Assembly: GCF_014229965.1 (NCBI RefSeq) | Contig: NZ_JABGBW010000002.1 | Span: 239,587 to 303,586 of the forward strand | Reading direction: 5' to 3' | Length of the DNA: 64,000 bases | Source: Peptostreptococcus canis | GTDB taxonomy: Bacteria > Bacillota > Clostridia > Peptostreptococcales > Peptostreptococcaceae | Part shown: piece by piece, positions 61,884 through 64,000 of the stretch | Position numbering within the stretch: position 1 is the first letter of the stretch | Layout: each line of letters opens with the position of its first letter | The notes under the pieces: model-generated | The model's input: the letters and a program-made list of their open reading frames with translations, nothing else | Told to the model about the DNA's origin: nothing | Database searches by the model: none | Made by a program: the position numbers and the translations under genes

Positions 61884-64000
61884 TTAATTCGCTTTTTTTC
61901 TGCGTTTGTATTCAATTAAAACAAGTAATATTCCTGATGCAAACATCATCCATGCGTACATTGATAGGTCTGCCCCATCTCCTGTTCTTGGCAATACTTT
62001 AATTGTCCCTTCAGGTGTTGATGGTAGTACTATCGGCTTTCTTGTATTTGTTACGATATAGCCATCTTTAGCTGTTCCTGTAATTACACTTGTATATCCA
62101 TTACCTATCGGTTCTTCTTTGACAGTGTATTCTATCTTCTTTCCATCTTTAAATTCGTCAAGGTCTGTAAAGGTTCCTGTCCAGTTATTTGCTTTTGCCA
62201 AAGTCAGTGTTTTACCACTTACTTCTTTTCCATCTGCTAATAACTTGATTGTTATACTTTCAGGTCGTTTTCTATCTTGATCATTATTATCTGCCCAAAC
62301 CTTTGTAACCTGAACACTTGTCTTACCTGGTGTATATGAATTCTTGACATTGTAACGGTTTACTTCTGTAGAATATCCTTCTACTTTTTCTTCTGTAATA
62401 GTATAAGTAATTTCTTGTCCATTTTCATACTTATCAAGTCCTTCAAACTTCCACTTCCAGCTATCTGATTTTGTTACAGTTTTTGTATTTATCTTTGTCC
62501 CATTTTTTAATAAATTAATAGTAATTTCTTTTGGTCTTTTTCCATCCTGATTGTCTTTATCATCCCAAATCTTTTCACCTTCAACTACCGTCTTTTCAGG
62601 TTCTCTTGTGTTAGTTACTATATATCCATCTCTAGCAGTTCCAGTAATTACGCTTGTATATCCATTGCCTACCAATTCTTCTTTGACAGTGTATTCTATC
62701 TTCTTTCCTGCCTTGTATTCATCAAGGTCTGTAAAACTTCCTGTCCAGTTATTTGCTTTTGCCAAAGTTAGTATTTTACCACTTACTTCTTTTCCATCAG
62801 CTAATAGCTTAATTTTTACACTTTCAGGTCGTTTTCCGTCTTGATTGTTTTTATCTTCCCAAGCCTTTATGACCTGAACACTTGTCTTACCTGGTGTATA
62901 TGAATTCTTGACATTGTAAAGACTTACTTCCGTAGAATATTCTTCTACTTTTTCTTCTGTAATAGTATAAGAAACTTCTTGTCCATTTTCATACTTGTCA
63001 AGGTCTTCAAACTTCCACTTCCAACCATCAGCTTCATTTACTATCTTAGAATCTACTTTTACTCCATTCTTTAATAGATTAATAGTGATTGTTTCTGGTC
63101 GCTTTCCATCCTGATTATCTTTATCGTCCCAAGTCTTTGAACCTTCAACTACTGTTTTTTCAGGTTCTCTTGTGTTAGTTACTATATATCCATCTTTAGC
63201 TGTTCCTGTAATGTCACTCGTATATCCATTTCCAATAAAATCTTCTTTGATAGTGTATTCTATCTTCTTTCCTGCCTTGTATTCATCAAGGTCTGTAAAG
63301 CTTCCTGTCCAATTATTTACTTTAGTTAGGATCAGCGTCTTTCCTGGTACCTCTTGTCCATCTGCCAATAACTTGATTGTTACACTATTTGGTCGTTTTC
63401 CATCTTGGTTATTTTTGTCTTCCCAAGCCTTTGTAATTTGCACACTTACCTTCCCTGGTGTATATGAATTCTTGACATTATAACCATTTACTTCCGTAGA
63501 ATATCCTTGTACCTGTTCCTCTGTAATAGTATAAGTAATTTCTTGTCCATTTTCATACTTGTCAAGGTCTTCAAACTTCCACTTCCAACCATTAGCTTCA
63601 TTTACTATCTTAGAATCTACTTTTACTCCATTCTTTAACAGATTGATAGTGATTGTTTCTGGTCGCTTTCCATCCTGATTATCTTTATCGTCCCAAGTCT
63701 TTGAACCTTCAACTACTGTCTTTTCAGGTTCTCTTGTGTTAGTTACTGTAAAGCCGTTTTGAGCTGTTCCCGTAATTGCACTTGTATATTCATTTCCTAC
63801 TGCTTCTTCTTTGACAGTGTATTCTATCTTCTTTCCTGCCTTGTATTCATCAAGGTCTGTAAAGCTTCCTGTCCAATTATTTACTTTAGTTAGAATAAGC
63901 ATCTTTCCAGGTACTTCCTGTTCATCTGCCAATAACTTGATTATTACACTGTTTGGTCGTTTTCCGTCTTGATCATTATTGTCTTCCCAAGCCTTTGTAA
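61884..64000 (-). CDS. LPXTG-anchored surface protein with tandem CnaB domains (5' end outside the window)
   Basis: The visible 705 residues are the C-terminal part of a cell-wall adhesin, open to the window edge. Seven CnaB-type beta-sandwich units are visible (the first incomplete), alternating between two kinds. One begins KTVVEGSKTWDDKDNQDGKR and ends VKNSYTPG. The other begins SVQVTKAWEDKNNQDGKRP or similar and ends YIVTNTREPE. Each unit has a Lys near the start, a Glu in YTVKEE or YTITEE and an Asn near the end, the expected isopeptide-bond trio. The C-terminus has the sorting signal LPRTGDG, a hydrophobic span and a basic tail (EYKRRKKAN), so sortase should anchor it. The N-terminal ligand-binding region is not in view. 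Confidence 0.93.
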   Translation of the reverse strand, partial: TKAWEDNNDQDGKRPNSVIIKLLADEQEVPGKMLILTKVNNWTGSFTDLDEYKAGKKIEYTVKEEAVGNEYTSAITGTAQNGFTVTNTREPEKTVVEGSKTWDDKDNQDGKRPETITINLLKNGVKVDSKIVNEANGWKWKFEDLDKYENGQEITYTITEEQVQGYSTEVNGYNVKNSYTPGKVSVQITKAWEDKNNQDGKRPNSVTIKLLADGQEVPGKTLILTKVNNWTGSFTDLDEYKAGKKIEYTIKEDFIGNGYTSDITGTAKDGYIVTNTREPEKTVVEGSKTWDDKDNQDGKRPETITINLLKNGVKVDSKIVNEADGWKWKFEDLDKYENGQEVSYTITEEKVEEYSTEVSLYNVKNSYTPGKTSVQVIKAWEDKNNQDGKRPESVKIKLLADGKEVSGKILTLAKANNWTGSFTDLDEYKAGKKIEYTVKEELVGNGYTSVITGTARDGYIVTNTREPEKTVVEGEKIWDDKDNQDGKRPKEITINLLKNGTKINTKTVTKSDSWKWKFEGLDKYENGQEITYTITEEKVEGYSTEVNRYNVKNSYTPGKTSVQVTKVWADNNDQDRKRPESITIKLLADGKEVSGKTLTLAKANNWTGTFTDLDEFKDGKKIEYTVKEEPIGNGYTSVITGTAKDGYIVTNTRKPIVLPSTPEGTIKVLPRTGDGADLSMYAWMMFASGILLVLIEYKRRKKAN
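62020..64000 (-). repeat. 564-bp tandem dyad repeats in the adhesin gene
   Basis: Equivalent points of the repeat (AACTAC at 62583, 63147 and 63711) are spaced exactly 564 bases, or 188 codons, apart. Each period encodes one CnaB unit of either kind. The copies at 63147 and 63711 are nearly identical over long stretches, while the copy nearest the sorting signal is more diverged. This is a pattern expected from recombination or gene conversion among inner copies. Confidence 0.9.

Noticed and set aside
62551..63483. Plus-strand open frames inside the adhesin repeats
   Set aside because: They repeat with the 564-bp period and lack start signals, so they are antisense by-products of the repeat codons.
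1..64000. Prophage, insertion sequence, tRNA, rRNA or CRISPR array
   Set aside because: I found no transposase, integrase or phage gene, no tRNA cloverleaf in the gaps and no regular repeat-spacer array; rnpB is the only stable RNA gene seen.

Overview
The window looks like chromosomal DNA of a low-GC, Gram-positive, amino-acid-fermenting anaerobe of the Clostridia. The evidence is the AT-rich sequence with strong Shine-Dalgarno sites, a glycine reductase operon (GrdX, GrdE), pyruvate:ferredoxin oxidoreductase, pyruvate phosphate dikinase with its CcpN/PpdR regulators, an Ile T-box, SepF/DivIVA-type division genes and an LPXTG surface protein. A MurE without the meso-diaminopimelate DNPR motif, encoded with a racemase and an ATP-grasp ligase, suggests Lys- or Orn-type peptidoglycan with an acidic D-amino-acid bridge. 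That fits anaerobic cocci (Peptoniphilaceae and relatives) or Peptostreptococcaceae-like lineages; I cannot name the species.

Layout. 1-1.7 kb: 5' end of a grd operon on the minus strand. 2-6.4 kb: ccpN-ppdR-ppdK. 6.5-10 kb: ileS with promoter, T-box leader and attenuator. 10-16.7 kb: nrdR-der-plsY-gpsA, then yggS-sepF-yggT-ylmH-divIVA. 16.7-27.7 kb: a reduced dcw cluster, LRR protein-M16-M16-lgt-rsmH-murF-mraY-murD-murG, then ftsZ; no ftsL, PBP, ftsW, murC, divIB or ftsA lies between them. 28-35.6 kb: nagA, opine dehydrogenase, ychF, a truncated DUF2254 gene, an ECF sigma/anti-sigma pair and an HdeD-like protein. 35.6-39 kb: D-amino-acid ligase-racemase-murE. 39-51.5 kb: CmpB-like membrane protein, maf, nifJ, a SpoIIE-type phosphatase, an orphan gene, a flavoprotein, HAD phosphatase, hpt and asnA. 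51.5-60.3 kb: a six-gene co-directional run that starts with a very large SPOR-domain membrane protein and two orphan proteins and ends with galE and two DUF3798 lipoproteins. 60.4-64 kb: rnpB, a membrane-anchored glucosaminidase and the C-terminal part of a repeat-rich CnaB adhesin that runs off the window.

Functionally the window is dominated by envelope growth and division (FtsZ, SepF, DivIVA, Mur enzymes, bridge ligase, SPOR protein, glucosaminidase, Lgt, PlsY) and by the pyruvate/PEP node (PFOR, PPDK, PpdR, CcpN). The points most worth a second look are the bridge-ligase/racemase/MurE operon, the SPOR-protein operon with three consecutive TTG-started genes, two genes (grdX, ccpN) that seem to start at AUA and AUC, the 14-bp palindrome where ftsL/pbpB would normally be, and the beheaded DUF2254 gene.
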